A DNA stretch of 64,000 nt from Sulfurovum sp. (lineage in GTDB: Bacteria; Campylobacterota; Campylobacteria; Campylobacterales; Sulfurovaceae): positions 1 through 64,000 of the forward strand of contig JAGXFO010000020.1 in assembly GCA_024637255.1 (NCBI GenBank). The letters are read 5' to 3'. This document shows positions 26,578 to 34,795 of the stretch, in pieces (positions within the stretch are counted from its first letter, which is position 1; each line of letters starts with the position of its first letter). The notes under the pieces were generated by a model. That model worked only from the letters and a program-made list of their open reading frames with translations, was not told the DNA's origin and made no database searches. The translations under genes and the position numbers were made by a program.

Positions 26578-26742
26578 TTACCGGGTGCTTGGTTTCCAAC
26601 GCATAGGTAAAAGTTCGTCAAGCGTCATATATTTTTCTCTAGAGAGATAGACTTTTGTCTTTATATTCTTGTTGTCGACTTGAAATAGCAGTTCTCTGCA
26701 TCTGCCGCATGCCGCATCGATATTGATTCCGGTGTATAGATT
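26578..26742 (-). pseudogene. Cytidine deaminase-like C-terminal remnant
   Basis: The minus-strand frame reads NLYTGINIDAACGRCRELLF, then KVYLSREKYMTLDELLPMRW to a TAA at 26578. The CGRCREL block is the zinc-binding Cys pair of cytidine deaminases and TLDELLP is their conserved ending. An in-frame TGA lies just upstream of the first listed codon and no start is available, so the first catalytic half (the HAE motif) is lost. About 54 residues remain out of roughly 130. Confidence 0.75.
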
Positions 26743-26819
26743 TCATAGCAACAGTATATCAAAATATTTATATCGTTTGAAAAAGAAGAAAACAGTTAGC
26801 TTTATTGTAAAATACCAAC

Positions 26820-27038
26820 ATGGAACAAAATATAAGAATAGAATTTAAACAAAGCACTGTAGAGAACCTTCGTGCATTCTCAGAGATACTAGACAAGGGT
26901 ATCAACACTATGCTCGAAGAGGCATTGGAGCAGTACTTCGTGTCGGAGCAGCAAAAGCTCATGGAGAAAAACCAGCAGGATGACAATGCTATGACCAATC
27001 TGGATTTTGATGAGTTTTGGAGTGACATGGACTTGTAA
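26820..27038 (+). CDS. Small acidic protein, possible ribbon-helix-helix fold
   Basis: Seventy-two residues. The first half (NIRIEFKQSTVENLRAFSEI, then GINTMLEEALEQYF) has the pattern of a ribbon-helix-helix DNA-binding unit: an alternating strand followed by two helices. The second half is acidic and rich in Gln and Asp (DDNAMTNLDFDEFWSDMDL). I do not recognise a named family. No toxin-like partner lies next to it, so an antitoxin role is not supported. Confidence 0.55.
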   Translation: MEQNIRIEFKQSTVENLRAFSEILDKGINTMLEEALEQYFVSEQQKLMEKNQQDDNAMTNLDFDEFWSDMDL

Positions 27039-27207
27039 TAAATATTGGATGCTAAAGTACAACTTTGTACAACATGGGATAAAGATATTTATAAATATAA
27101 TAGAGCTTTTCCAAAGGCCGTTAGTATGTGAGAAACACACACACATCCTTTAAATACTTACTAGCACTTGTGCACAACAACCCGAACATATACCCAGAAA
27201 GCTGAAT

Positions 27208-27705
27208 ATGACAAAAAAATGGAATTTTAAAACCGTAGTAAAAGAGATTGCCTTAGGAGTGTTTCTTTTATTTATATTAAGTAATATAATAAGCTATATC
27301 CGTAAACCGGAGTTGAATTCAACGCAGCTTGCCATGACAAAAGCACCACTTATTGATGGCAGTATGTTTCGTGTCACAGAAGGCAAACCTTTGGTCATAC
27401 ACTTTTGGGCCACATGGTGCCCCACCTGCAAGCTTGAAGCAGGAAACATACAGCGTGTATCTGAAAAATATGAAGTGCTAAGCATAGCGGTTCAGTCAGG
27501 TTCCAAGAGGGATATTGAGGTATATATGCAAGAAAATGAACTCAGTTTTAAAGTACTGAATGACCCTGAAGGTGCTTGGGCGAAGAAGTTTAAAGTAGAA
27601 GCGTATCCTACAACATTTATTTATGATTCAGCGGGAGAATTGAAGTTCACTGAAGTAGGGTATACGAGTACAGCCGGGCTCTTGGCACGATTGGGATGGC
27701 TGTAG
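27208..27705 (+). CDS. Membrane-anchored TlpA/ScsD-like thioredoxin
   Basis: An N-terminal anchor (about residues 14-30) places a thioredoxin fold in the periplasm. The redox pair is WATWCPTC (Cys71, Cys74) and the cis-Pro loop is AYPTTFIY. The 165-residue size and the phrase LVIHFWATWCPTCKLEAGNI match protein disulfide oxidoreductases of the ScsD/TlpA type, which reduce or oxidise exported proteins, often for cytochrome c maturation. No partner DsbD or ccm gene is adjacent. Confidence 0.88.
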   Translation: MTKKWNFKTVVKEIALGVFLLFILSNIISYIRKPELNSTQLAMTKAPLIDGSMFRVTEGKPLVIHFWATWCPTCKLEAGNIQRVSEKYEVLSIAVQSGSKRDIEVYMQENELSFKVLNDPEGAWAKKFKVEAYPTTFIYDSAGELKFTEVGYTSTAGLLARLGWL

Positions 27706-27729
27706 CTGGGACTTATTGGGATGTGTTGG

Positions 27730-28548
27730 CTAAGCTAAGAGATGTCTTAGGGATGTTTCCAAATCTTCATGCTTAAACACAAAACCTTTTTCCTGTATGG
27801 CTTTAGGATAGATTTCTTTTGAACCTGTCAGTATAGAGGCGGCTTCTCCATACATGATGTTTAGGATGAATTCAGGAAGAGTAAGGACAGTTGGACGGTG
27901 CAGGGCTTTTCCAAGCGCTTTGGTAAAGGTGTAGTTTGTCACAGGATGGGGTGAAACAGCATTGTAAATACCTGTAATCTTCTTTTCTATAATAAAATGA
28001 TAAATGCGCATCAAATCTTCAATATCGATCCAACTTGTCATCATCTTACCATCACCAATGACACCTCCGACTCCCCAGCTAAACGGAGTAAGCATCTGTG
28101 CCAAAGCACCGCCGTCTTTACCCAGTATGACGCCAAAACGCAAGATGGCAGTCGGTTTGTTGCACGCAAGAGCTTCTTCTTCCCACTTTTTCGCAAGTTC
28201 TCCCAAAAAATCATCAGCAATGTCCGTACAGCTTTCATCACATTTTTTGTTATCAGGGTAAATTCCTACGGCAGAGGTAGAAATGAAGTGGGAAACATTA
28301 CTTTTGTTGACAGCATTTACCAGACGTTCTGTACTTTCTATGCGACTACTCAGAAGGATTTTTTTATAAGGGTCACTCCAGCGTTTGATGATCGGGGCAC
28401 CGGCAAGGTTTATCACTACATCAACATCCTGAAGTTTATTTAAAATAGTCTCTTCGCCATCTTCTCTGTCGATAATAACACAATCGCTAAATTGTTTCCG
28501 CAACGCGGTTCCGACAAAACCACTGGCTCCCGTAAGTGCTACTTTCAT
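27730..28548 (-). CDS. TIGR01777-family NAD-dependent epimerase (YfcH/SulA-like)
   Basis: A short-chain dehydrogenase-like protein of 272 residues. The nucleotide loop is VALTGASGFVGTALRKQF, with VVINLAGAPI and ISTSAVGIYPD. The family-specific ending includes RPTVLTLPEFILNIMYGEAASILTGSKEIYPK. The substrate is unknown. It occurs often with photolyases and SRPBCC proteins. ATG 28548 has AGGAG 7 nt upstream; a GTG just before is less likely. Confidence 0.9.
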   Translation of the reverse strand: MKVALTGASGFVGTALRKQFSDCVIIDREDGEETILNKLQDVDVVINLAGAPIIKRWSDPYKKILLSSRIESTERLVNAVNKSNVSHFISTSAVGIYPDNKKCDESCTDIADDFLGELAKKWEEEALACNKPTAILRFGVILGKDGGALAQMLTPFSWGVGGVIGDGKMMTSWIDIEDLMRIYHFIIEKKITGIYNAVSPHPVTNYTFTKALGKALHRPTVLTLPEFILNIMYGEAASILTGSKEIYPKAIQEKGFVFKHEDLETSLRHLLA

Positions 28549-28565
28549 CACTTGTCTCCTTTTTG

Positions 28566-28730
28566 TTATTGTAAAGTATCTTTTATGTACTCCGTGTGCA
28601 ACCCTATTTTCAAAAGTTCCCTTACGTCTCTTGCAGCAGTCGCTGTACTTGTTTGTGTGATAGCTTGATATTTTTTTGTTTTGAGATCTCCCTCAAAATT
28701 TTCACTACCCATAGATATACCATTTAGATA
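28566..28730 (-). pseudogene. Fic-family protein C-terminal remnant (winged helix)
   Basis: The minus-strand frame reads GSENFEGDLKTKKYQAITQT, then STATAARDVRELLKIGL, to a stop at 28566. This matches the C-terminal winged-helix tail of long Fic (AMPylation) proteins, typically FEGGLTTKKYxxLTxxSxATAxRDLxxLVExG. The Fic catalytic motif HPFxxGNGR is absent, as are all upstream parts; the frame overlaps the 3' end of the peroxidase gene only by chance. Remnant of a lost gene. Confidence 0.7.
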
Positions 28731-29275
28731 TTGAGCAGTTTTTCTATCTTCTCTTCCAGTTCGCTGGGTTTTGTGGATGAGCCGAAACGTTCCACTACTT
28801 TGCCCTCTTTGTCTACAAGAAATTTGGTGAAGTTCCACTTGATCGCTTCGCTACCCAGAACACCAGGTTTTTCAGACTTCAGATAAACATAAAGCGGATG
28901 GGTATCGGCACCATTGACGTTGATTTTGGAAAACATGGGAAAGGTTACACCAAAGTTTACACGACAGAAATTCTGTATCTCTGCCTCGGTACCTGGTTCT
29001 TGGGAGCCAAACTGGTTACAGGGAAATCCAAGTACCACCAAACCTTTATCTTTGTATTTTTGATACAGTGTTTGAAGTCCGTCATATTGGGGTGTATAGC
29101 CGCATTTGCTGGCCACATTGACGATCAGCATCACTTTGCCTTTATAGTCTTCCAGTGTGGTCTCTTTGCCGTCAATTGTCTTAACGGTAAAATCATAAAT
29201 TGTGTTCATAGTTGCATCCTTTGCATAAATGTCGATACTTAAAATGAGCAGTAAAGAGATGAGTATTTTTAACAT
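28724..29275 (-). CDS. Exported glutathione peroxidase-like thiol peroxidase
   Basis: A signal peptide (residues 1-18) directs a GPx fold to the periplasm, which is less common than the cytoplasmic form. Catalytic residues are Cys in NVASKCGYTPQY, Gln in GFPCNQFGSQEPG and Trp in KWNFTKFLV. It is a Cys, not selenocysteine, enzyme; the second Cys (FPCNQF) fits thioredoxin-dependent recycling. It reduces peroxides, including lipid peroxides. The start lies 13 nt after the DUF3833 stop, so the two share a transcript. Confidence 0.92.
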   Translation of the reverse strand: MLKILISLLLILSIDIYAKDATMNTIYDFTVKTIDGKETTLEDYKGKVMLIVNVASKCGYTPQYDGLQTLYQKYKDKGLVVLGFPCNQFGSQEPGTEAEIQNFCRVNFGVTFPMFSKINVNGADTHPLYVYLKSEKPGVLGSEAIKWNFTKFLVDKEGKVVERFGSSTKPSELEEKIEKLLNI

Positions 29276-29287
29276 GCTGTATCCTTT

Positions 29288-29677
29288 TTAGTGTGTGGTT
29301 CTAGAGGGAAAATCTTTAACGATGGTAATCACCAGTTCTCCTACTGCAAAACCGAATTTTTTCATCTTGGAATGGTTGAGTATTACCCCGTCTTCCTGAA
29401 GGTGCAGCCAGTCACGCACATCGATGTCAATAGTACCGTCTTTATAGGGAACACTCATGGTGTAGTCTATCATAACTGTGTTGCTTTTTGCAATCATTTG
29501 TGCTTCACCTGCGATGTCGCCCGCAGTACCTGTGAATGTTTTGTCTCCTGTGGGTTTAAGTGTCCAGACGCGTGTTTGGGTTTCTCCGTCATCATAGACA
29601 AATGTTTCATCGAGCGTACCTACACAGTTCTTGTCCCAACTCCCTACCAGTTTGCCTGCAAAGATGGATAAGTACAA
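29288..29677 (-). pseudogene. DUF3833 family protein, N-terminally truncated
   Basis: The 129 residues match the C-terminal three quarters of DUF3833: GTLDETFVYDDGETQTRVW, GTAGDIAGEAQMIAKS, VRDWLHLQEDGVILNHSKM, then KKFGFAVGELVITIVKD. Intact members begin with a lipoprotein signal and about 40 more residues (FDGxxxAWGxVQDRxG); here these are missing. The frame can only start at a TTG inside an inverted repeat (29672-29695). The family is usually encoded with a GPH transporter and photo-oxidative stress genes. Confidence 0.75.
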
Positions 29678-29695
29678 TTCTCAACTGAATTGTAC
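29672..29695. repeat. 9-bp inverted repeat at the truncation point of DUF3833
   Basis: GTACAATTC and GAATTGTAC flank a 6-nt spacer. The repeat coincides with the place where DUF3833 homology begins, so it may mark the junction of a deletion or of a lost small element. It could also be an operator for the downstream pair. Confidence 0.55.
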
Positions 29696-29832
29696 CGCTT
29701 TGGCTAGGCTAGCTTAGTAGGTGACCCGCAAGAGTACTTAGCGGTTCTAAAAGCACAATCACTGTATAATTATATATAATGAGAGAAGAATTTGATAAAA
29801 CCAAATCTAAACTGATGAATGGAGAAAATTTA

Positions 29833-30807
29833 ATGTTTAAATGTAATAAGTGTGGTTCTGATTTAGAGTCAAATGCTAAATTTTGTACAAAATGTGGAGA
29901 ACCGGTTTTGCATATTGCAAACAATGGCGATATTGATAGCGAGAGTATAAATAACAATGGATCAAAAAAATGGAATCCTATTTATATGTTTATATTTCCA
30001 ATACTTTGGGGACTATGGAAGTACCAATATGTAGATGCGGAGAAAATAGGGCTTAAGACTTCTGAAGCAGTTGAAGCTTCCCTTCTTATTATCGCCATAC
30101 CAATTATAATTACAACCTCGATATTGATACTGAAAAAGCTAAGAAAAGAACAATATATAAATTTTATTAAGCATACAACTATTGGAACCTTTATTGTATT
30201 TTTGTTAGCAATTGGAACAGAAGTGAACATTCCATTTGGCCAAAAAAATATATCTATTGGAGAGAGTGTAAAACAAGATAAACTCAAAGCTGCAGAACTC
30301 TTTAAGAAATCTTGTGACGGAGGAGAGGCTGAAGGCTGTCACAGTCTCGGACTTGTGTATTCCAAGGGAGAGGGCATAAAACAAGATAAACTCAAAGCTG
30401 CAGAACTCTTTAAAAAAGCCTGTGATGGAGAAAATCCCGGAGGTTGTTTTAATCTTGGAGTTATGTATGACAAGGGTGAAAAAGTAAAACAAGATAAACT
30501 CAAAGCCGTAGAACTCTATAAAAAAGCCTGTGACGGTGGAGATGCTAAAGGTTGTAATAATCTTGGACTTATGTATGATAATGGAGAGGGTATAAAACAA
30601 AATAAATTTAAGGCTGTAGAGCTCTATAAAAAAGCCTGTGAGGGCGAAGATACTCGAGGTTGTTTTAATCTTGGAATTATGTATAGCATAGGAGAGGGTG
30701 TAAGACAGGATAAGAAAAGTGCCAAGGAGCTTTTTGGTAAAGCATGTGATGGACAACTTGAAGACGGGTGTAAAAAATATAAAAAATTAAACGAACAGAA
30801 ATATTAA
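29833..30807 (+). CDS. Zinc-ribbon, three-helix membrane protein with five Sel1 repeats
   Basis: Residues 1-30 form a zinc ribbon (CNKCG...CTKCG). Three membrane helices follow (about 47-64, 79-100, 113-131) with a basic loop between the second and third (KKLRKEQY). By the positive-inside rule the N-terminus is cytoplasmic and the repeats are periplasmic. Five Sel1-like units of 36 residues follow, each with a Cys pair eight residues apart, as in Helicobacter cysteine-rich (Hcp) proteins. The coding repeats are nearly identical DNA (for example 37 identical bases at 30269 and 30377). Start chosen at ATG 29833, 8 nt after GGAG. Function unknown; probably protein-protein contact. Confidence 0.82.
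   Translation: MFKCNKCGSDLESNAKFCTKCGEPVLHIANNGDIDSESINNNGSKKWNPIYMFIFPILWGLWKYQYVDAEKIGLKTSEAVEASLLIIAIPIIITTSILILKKLRKEQYINFIKHTTIGTFIVFLLAIGTEVNIPFGQKNISIGESVKQDKLKAAELFKKSCDGGEAEGCHSLGLVYSKGEGIKQDKLKAAELFKKACDGENPGGCFNLGVMYDKGEKVKQDKLKAVELYKKACDGGDAKGCNNLGLMYDNGEGIKQNKFKAVELYKKACEGEDTRGCFNLGIMYSIGEGVRQDKKSAKELFGKACDGQLEDGCKKYKKLNEQKY
30269..30790 (+). repeat. Tandem 108-bp coding repeats (Sel1 units)
   Basis: The period is exactly 108 bp, with five units ending in a degenerate last one. The first two units share at least 37 consecutive bases (TAAAACAAGATAAACTC onward). Such similarity favours copy-number change by slippage or recombination, in frame. Confidence 0.85.
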
Positions 30808-30860
30808 CTCATTTTATATCTTCGGATATAGAATGCATATCAAGGGTATAGATTTATTTT

Positions 30861-30896
30861 TTCCTTGTTTTCATTATCCTCGATGGAAACAAGGAA
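30861..30896. repeat. 10-bp inverted repeat between the Sel1 gene and the transporter remnant
   Basis: TTCCTTGTTT at 30861-30870 pairs with AAACAAGGAA at 30887-30896. The T-tract lies before the stem on the plus strand, so it is not a canonical terminator for the Sel1 gene. Role unclear. Confidence 0.4.
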
Positions 30897-30929
30897 AGAA
30901 TTAGAAATAAAACCGAAGGACTCAGCTTC

Positions 30930-31310
30930 CTAAGATACTTCACCGTAGCCTCTCATCAGCCAAAATGCAAGCATTTTAAAAAGTACCGATACAAAGGTAA
31001 TCAACCCAAAATAAATCAGATCACCAGCAGCCAAAAAGGGCACAAAGACAAAAAGCGGCTGAAGCAAGTACCATTGAGGCCTGCCAGGTTTTGCGTTTGC
31101 CTATTTTCTTGGCCAGCATTGTCCAGAACGGAAGCCCCAGGATACCGGAGATAAAGAAAAGTAAAAGAAGCGGTCCTGTGTTTGAGGGTTCTTGTAGTAC
31201 GAGCTGCACATAGAACAAAAAAAGTGTTGCAGGCAGAGCATTGGCAAGAGAGTTGAGCAAAAAAGCCGCCTGCAAACTTCGAAGAGAGAGTATTTTCTCC
31301 CATAGTGTTT
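30930..31310 (-). pseudogene. GPH/MFS transporter remnant with frameshift and deletions
   Basis: The minus strand encodes SLQAAFLLNSLANALPATLF and LLLLFFISGILGLPFW, which match the start of the second half of glycoside-pentoside-hexuronide transporters. The frame shifts in a T-rich stretch near 31045 to VFVPFLAAGDLIYFGLI, then jumps to a C-terminal-like end (LFKMLAFWLMRGYGEVS). An in-frame TAA lies upstream and the first six helices are absent. It therefore cannot work. This transporter type usually accompanies DUF3833, which is also broken nearby. Confidence 0.75.
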
Positions 31311-31500
31311 TAAATGTTTTGAGTTCGCTGTTTTTTCCTGTTTTACCTTATGCGTTTTTTCATCTGTGCCTCTTTCCTTGAGAATATAATCTAAGTTTAT
31401 GATTTTTACTTTTGTCTTTGTGGTCTTTTTCTGCCAGTTAAAATGATGAATCAACAAGAATGTCATACAAAACATCCATATGCTATGCAATAATATAAGC

Positions 31501-31959
31501 ATGAAACACACATTAATATTTGAAACAACCATCTTCTGTCCTGCTGAGACCCTTTTTGACTTTCATGCTGATACCAAGAATCTGCCACTAATCACACCTC
31601 CAGATACCAGTGTGCAGATACTCAAACTTACAACACCTCTCAAACAAGGCAATGATGCGATGTTACGCATCAAAAAAGGGTGGCTTTCTTTTGTGTGGCA
31701 GTTGAACTTTGAGACTGTGGACTATCCCCATGTCATCGTAGATGTGGCTACAAAGTCACCGTTTAAATACTTTAAGCATGAACACCACTTTATAAAAGTA
31801 GATGTCTCGCATAGCATCTTGCGCGATGTGGTGACTTTTTCTCTGCCTTTTTGGCCTCTAAGCAGCGTGGCAGTGTGGTTTGTAAAAAGAGATATGCATA
31901 AGATGTTCGCCTACAGACATCAAAAGACCAAAGAGGCCTTGGCTTCAACAGCTTCTTAA
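31501..31959 (+). CDS. SRPBCC-superfamily protein
   Basis: A 152-residue START/Bet v1-like fold with the usual opening (FETTIFCPAETLFDFHADTK) and closing long helix (FVKRDMHKMFAYRHQKTKEAL). These proteins bind hydrophobic ligands; the ligand here is unknown. It has a family pattern found next to TIGR01777 epimerases, one of which lies 3 kb away. No SD precedes ATG 31501, and a TAATAT box ends 4 nt before it, so initiation may be leaderless. Confidence 0.78.
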   Translation: MKHTLIFETTIFCPAETLFDFHADTKNLPLITPPDTSVQILKLTTPLKQGNDAMLRIKKGWLSFVWQLNFETVDYPHVIVDVATKSPFKYFKHEHHFIKVDVSHSILRDVVTFSLPFWPLSSVAVWFVKRDMHKMFAYRHQKTKEALASTAS

Positions 31960-31978
31960 TAAAAGGTCTCTTTTGGGC

Positions 31979-32182
31979 TTACTTCTTTATGTTTGCTATA
32001 TACGCATCATCTTGGTCATCATCATAGATCGTAAATACGGGTGCATACCCCATCGCTATGAGCTTTCTATCTAGTACTTTTGCATCAAAACCACTTCTCT
32101 TGATGGATGAGAGTAGCATTCTTTGTTCTTCCAATCTTAATCCTGCCAACTCTAACTCAAACGCAATTTCTTCTATGGTCAT
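31979..32182 (-). CDS. Small conserved-looking protein of unknown function
   Basis: Sixty-seven residues, helical (MTIEEIAFELELAGLRLEEQ) with an acidic middle (YDDDQDDAY). No family recognised. The start overlaps the flavin reductase stop (ATGA) and AGGAG lies 6-7 nt upstream, so it is a real, coupled last gene of the five-gene operon. Confidence 0.65.
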   Translation of the reverse strand: MTIEEIAFELELAGLRLEEQRMLLSSIKRSGFDAKVLDRKLIAMGYAPVFTIYDDDQDDAYIANIKK

Positions 32183-32700
32183 ACTGTGCTCCTTTTAGTT
32201 ATTGTAGATATTTTTCCCACGGTGGCATACCTTCCGCGGCCGAAAAAAAGCATGGGTTTATCACTCTGTTTATCATTGACATGAATAGCTTTCACCTCAG
32301 ATATAAAGATGGTGTGATCACCGTTTTTGTAAGTATCACAGACTTGACATTCGTATATGAAGTCTGAAGCACTGAGTAATACATTCTCATTGCTATCTTT
32401 AGCCTCAACCTCTAACCCGCTTTTGGTGAGTTTATCTTCGCTGTCACCATGTAGTTTTCCCATGAGATTGACGGTTTCATAATACTCAAATGGTAAAAAG
32501 TTGAGCGTGAAACTTTTGTATTTTTCTAACAGCTCATGCGTGTAGTTCTCTTCTCGTACAGCTACAGCATAGCGAAAAGGTGACTTAGAGATAGGCATAT
32601 GCCATGAAGCTGGCATGAGATTATCTTTACAGCAAAGTAGTGCTGTAACTCTTGGTTGCGAATGGTTGGCGTTTTCTAACGTGCTGTAAGTTTTAAACAT
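32179..32700 (-). CDS. Flavin reductase-like FMN-binding split-barrel protein
   Basis: 173 residues. The family pattern is TALLCCKDNLMPASWHMPIS, the flavin-phosphate region, followed by NFLPFEYYETVNLMGKLHGD and ending in FFGRGRYATVGK. Such proteins bind FMN and reduce it with NAD(P)H or act as flavoreductases for partner oxygenases. No partner is obvious. ATG 32700 is preferred (GGAGGAA 4-5 nt upstream) over ATG 32712. Confidence 0.85.
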   Translation of the reverse strand: MFKTYSTLENANHSQPRVTALLCCKDNLMPASWHMPISKSPFRYAVAVREENYTHELLEKYKSFTLNFLPFEYYETVNLMGKLHGDSEDKLTKSGLEVEAKDSNENVLLSASDFIYECQVCDTYKNGDHTIFISEVKAIHVNDKQSDKPMLFFGRGRYATVGKISTITKRSTV

Positions 32701-32722
32701 GGGTTCCTCCATAAATCTTTTT

Positions 32723-33238
32723 CTAATTGTTTGAATGCTGCTTGGGATAGATTAGTTTGGATGTATCAAAGCCTAATGCTTTAGCTTTTTTAACCAGTCT
32801 GCTGAGAGTCGCTTCATCCAGCTTTGGTGTACGTGATAGTATCCAGAGGTAACTCAGATCCGGACCGCTTATCATGGTGTAGGTTTCATAGTCTGTATCC
32901 ATCACGATGTATGAGCCGTAAAACGGGCCAAAGAAAGAAACTTTTAAAAACCCTTTGTCGGGACTTTCGACAAAATAGGCTTTGCCCTCTGCTTCGCTCC
33001 ACACTTCATCTTGGGTTTTGTAACCTTTGTTAAGCACTTTTACTCCGCCGTCTTCCCTTAGGCTGTATGTCGCGCTGATCTGCTCTAGGCCTCGCTCAAA
33101 ACGGTGATCAAGTCTGGCTATCTCATACCATGTTCCAAGGTAGCTTGCGAGTTTGAAATTCTCTACGGGTTCAATATTTTTTGGTTTGTCCACACAACCG
33201 GTAAGCAAGAGCGCCAGCATCAGTAATAATTTTTTCAT
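32723..33238 (-). CDS. blc: Lipocalin lipoprotein (Blc-like)
   Basis: A lipobox (LALLLTGC) makes it a lipoprotein, probably in the outer membrane. The lipocalin signature is YLGTWYEIARLDHRFERGLE, then SATYSLREDGGVKVLNKGY, and the end YLWILSRTPKLDEATLSRLV. Blc binds lysophospholipids and fatty acids and is a stress-response lipocalin. ATG 33238 with AAGGAT upstream; a 27-residue longer frame has no signal. It begins 4 nt after the kinase stop. Confidence 0.93.
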   Translation of the reverse strand: MKKLLLMLALLLTGCVDKPKNIEPVENFKLASYLGTWYEIARLDHRFERGLEQISATYSLREDGGVKVLNKGYKTQDEVWSEAEGKAYFVESPDKGFLKVSFFGPFYGSYIVMDTDYETYTMISGPDLSYLWILSRTPKLDEATLSRLVKKAKALGFDTSKLIYPKQHSNN

Positions 33239-33242
33239 CGTT

Positions 33243-34793
33243 TTATCCTTTTCTGAATAATAAACGCAGTAATCCTGCAGCAAAAAGTACGATTGCGAGA
33301 TTTTGTAATGTATTGTCAAGCATCAAGACAAAGAGTGCAGAAATCATTAAGGCCACAGCAATAATAACCGGTTTGATAGATTCTTTTAAAGATTTTTCCA
33401 GTGCTTCAAGTTGCGGTTTGGAAAGTTCTACCCTTAGGTTCTCTTCGCTGATGCGGTACAACGTGTTTCTGAAAGCACGAACATCCATAGGAAAATTTTT
33501 AAACTCATCTATAAGCGTTTCGACGATACCTTCTTTCGCGCCTAAGGCACGCGGTATATTGTTCTGTAAAATGGGCAGAATGTCTTTAATGCCGTTAAAG
33601 TTTTCGATGTACGTCGTGCCAAGCCCTTCGATGATGGCACTTACCCTTAAGATGTAAATCGCCTCTTGGGGCAGCTTGAAAGGAAGATTTCTTGTCTGTT
33701 CCAGGACTTCAAATGCAAGTTGTTGCATGCTGGAACTGTCGAGCGCATCGTTTTGAAATATTTCAAACATTCTTTCGGTAAATTCTGCCAGTTCGGCCAG
33801 TGGTGCATCGTAGGCTACTGTACCCATACGCTTGGACGCACTTACATAGCGTTCATAATCCTGTTCATTGGCAGCTTTGAGCATCTCGATGATGGCGATG
33901 CGGGTCTCATTGGGTACACGTTTTACCATACCAAAATCTAAAAGTATCAGCTTGCCTTTTTTGGAGACCAAAAGATTTCCAGGATGCGGATCTGCATGAA
34001 AGAATCCCTTCACGAGCATTTGTTCGGTGTAAAATTGAACCAGAGTCTCTATGAGAGGCTTAATATCTATATGGTGCGCTTCAAGTGCATCTTTATCGTC
34101 AAACCTGAACCCTTCTTCAAAGCTCATTACCAGGGCATCATCACAGCTAATGGACTCATAGGCGAGAGGGAAGCGTACATCCATATTGGCGTAGATTTGG
34201 GAGAATTTTATAAGATTTGCACGTTCCTGATTGAGACTGACCTCTTTTAGAATCATGGAAGAAAATTCTGCTATCACCGCTTCTATGGAGTGCTTGGTAT
34301 AATGCGAAAAAAGCGGACGAAAGAGTGCATTAAATGAAGTGAGGATGCGTATATCGGCCTTAACCTGCGCTTCGATGCCTTCACGTCTTAGCTTGACAGC
34401 CACCTTGGTCTCTTCGCCAAGCCATGCTTCATGTACCTGACCTATGGAGGCTGAGGCTATGGGCTGTTTTTCGAAACGACTGAAAGGATTCTCTTTGAAA
34501 GCTCTGTCAAAAACCCCCTGCATGGTTTTTTCGTCCATGGCAGGAAGCTCATCATGCAGGGTTTTGAGTTTAAAGAGGTACTCTGGCGGGAAAAAGTCAT
34601 TACGTGTTGCCAACACTTGTGCCAACTTAATGAAACTTGCACCTAAAAGGGTGATGGTTGTAACAAGTTTTTGTGCACCAAGAGGAGAAAACAGCAAAAA
34701 TCTTTCACGTTTTCTGATGAGCATATAAAGCGTAAGCAATACTTTAAAGACATACCAGACACGAAGAGGAGAATAGAGTTTAATATTCTTCAC
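33243..34793 (-). CDS. ABC1/AarF (UbiB-type) atypical kinase
   Basis: 516 residues. The KxxQ motif (GASFIKLAQVLATRNDFFPPEY), Ala-rich loop (QPIASASIGQVHEAWL) and the Asp motifs (FFHADPHPGNLLV, ILLDFGMVKR) are all present. Two C-terminal helices (about 470-510) anchor it. UbiB/COQ8 proteins support quinone synthesis by an ATPase activity, probably by extracting lipid precursors. Campylobacterota make menaquinone, so the role here may be wider lipid handling. It starts 2 nt after the phasin-like gene. Confidence 0.92.
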   Translation of the reverse strand: MKNIKLYSPLRVWYVFKVLLTLYMLIRKRERFLLFSPLGAQKLVTTITLLGASFIKLAQVLATRNDFFPPEYLFKLKTLHDELPAMDEKTMQGVFDRAFKENPFSRFEKQPIASASIGQVHEAWLGEETKVAVKLRREGIEAQVKADIRILTSFNALFRPLFSHYTKHSIEAVIAEFSSMILKEVSLNQERANLIKFSQIYANMDVRFPLAYESISCDDALVMSFEEGFRFDDKDALEAHHIDIKPLIETLVQFYTEQMLVKGFFHADPHPGNLLVSKKGKLILLDFGMVKRVPNETRIAIIEMLKAANEQDYERYVSASKRMGTVAYDAPLAELAEFTERMFEIFQNDALDSSSMQQLAFEVLEQTRNLPFKLPQEAIYILRVSAIIEGLGTTYIENFNGIKDILPILQNNIPRALGAKEGIVETLIDEFKNFPMDVRAFRNTLYRISEENLRVELSKPQLEALEKSLKESIKPVIIAVALMISALFVLMLDNTLQNLAIVLFAAGLLRLLFRKG

Positions 34794-34795
34794 TC

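Noticed and set aside
29695..29760. attC-like integron site next to the truncated DUF3833 gene
   Set aside because: A CCGCT...AGCGG pairing exists but the R'/R'' core sites and typical inner boxes are not present.
30861..30896. Rho-independent terminator for the Sel1 gene
   Set aside because: The T-tract is on the wrong side of the stem.
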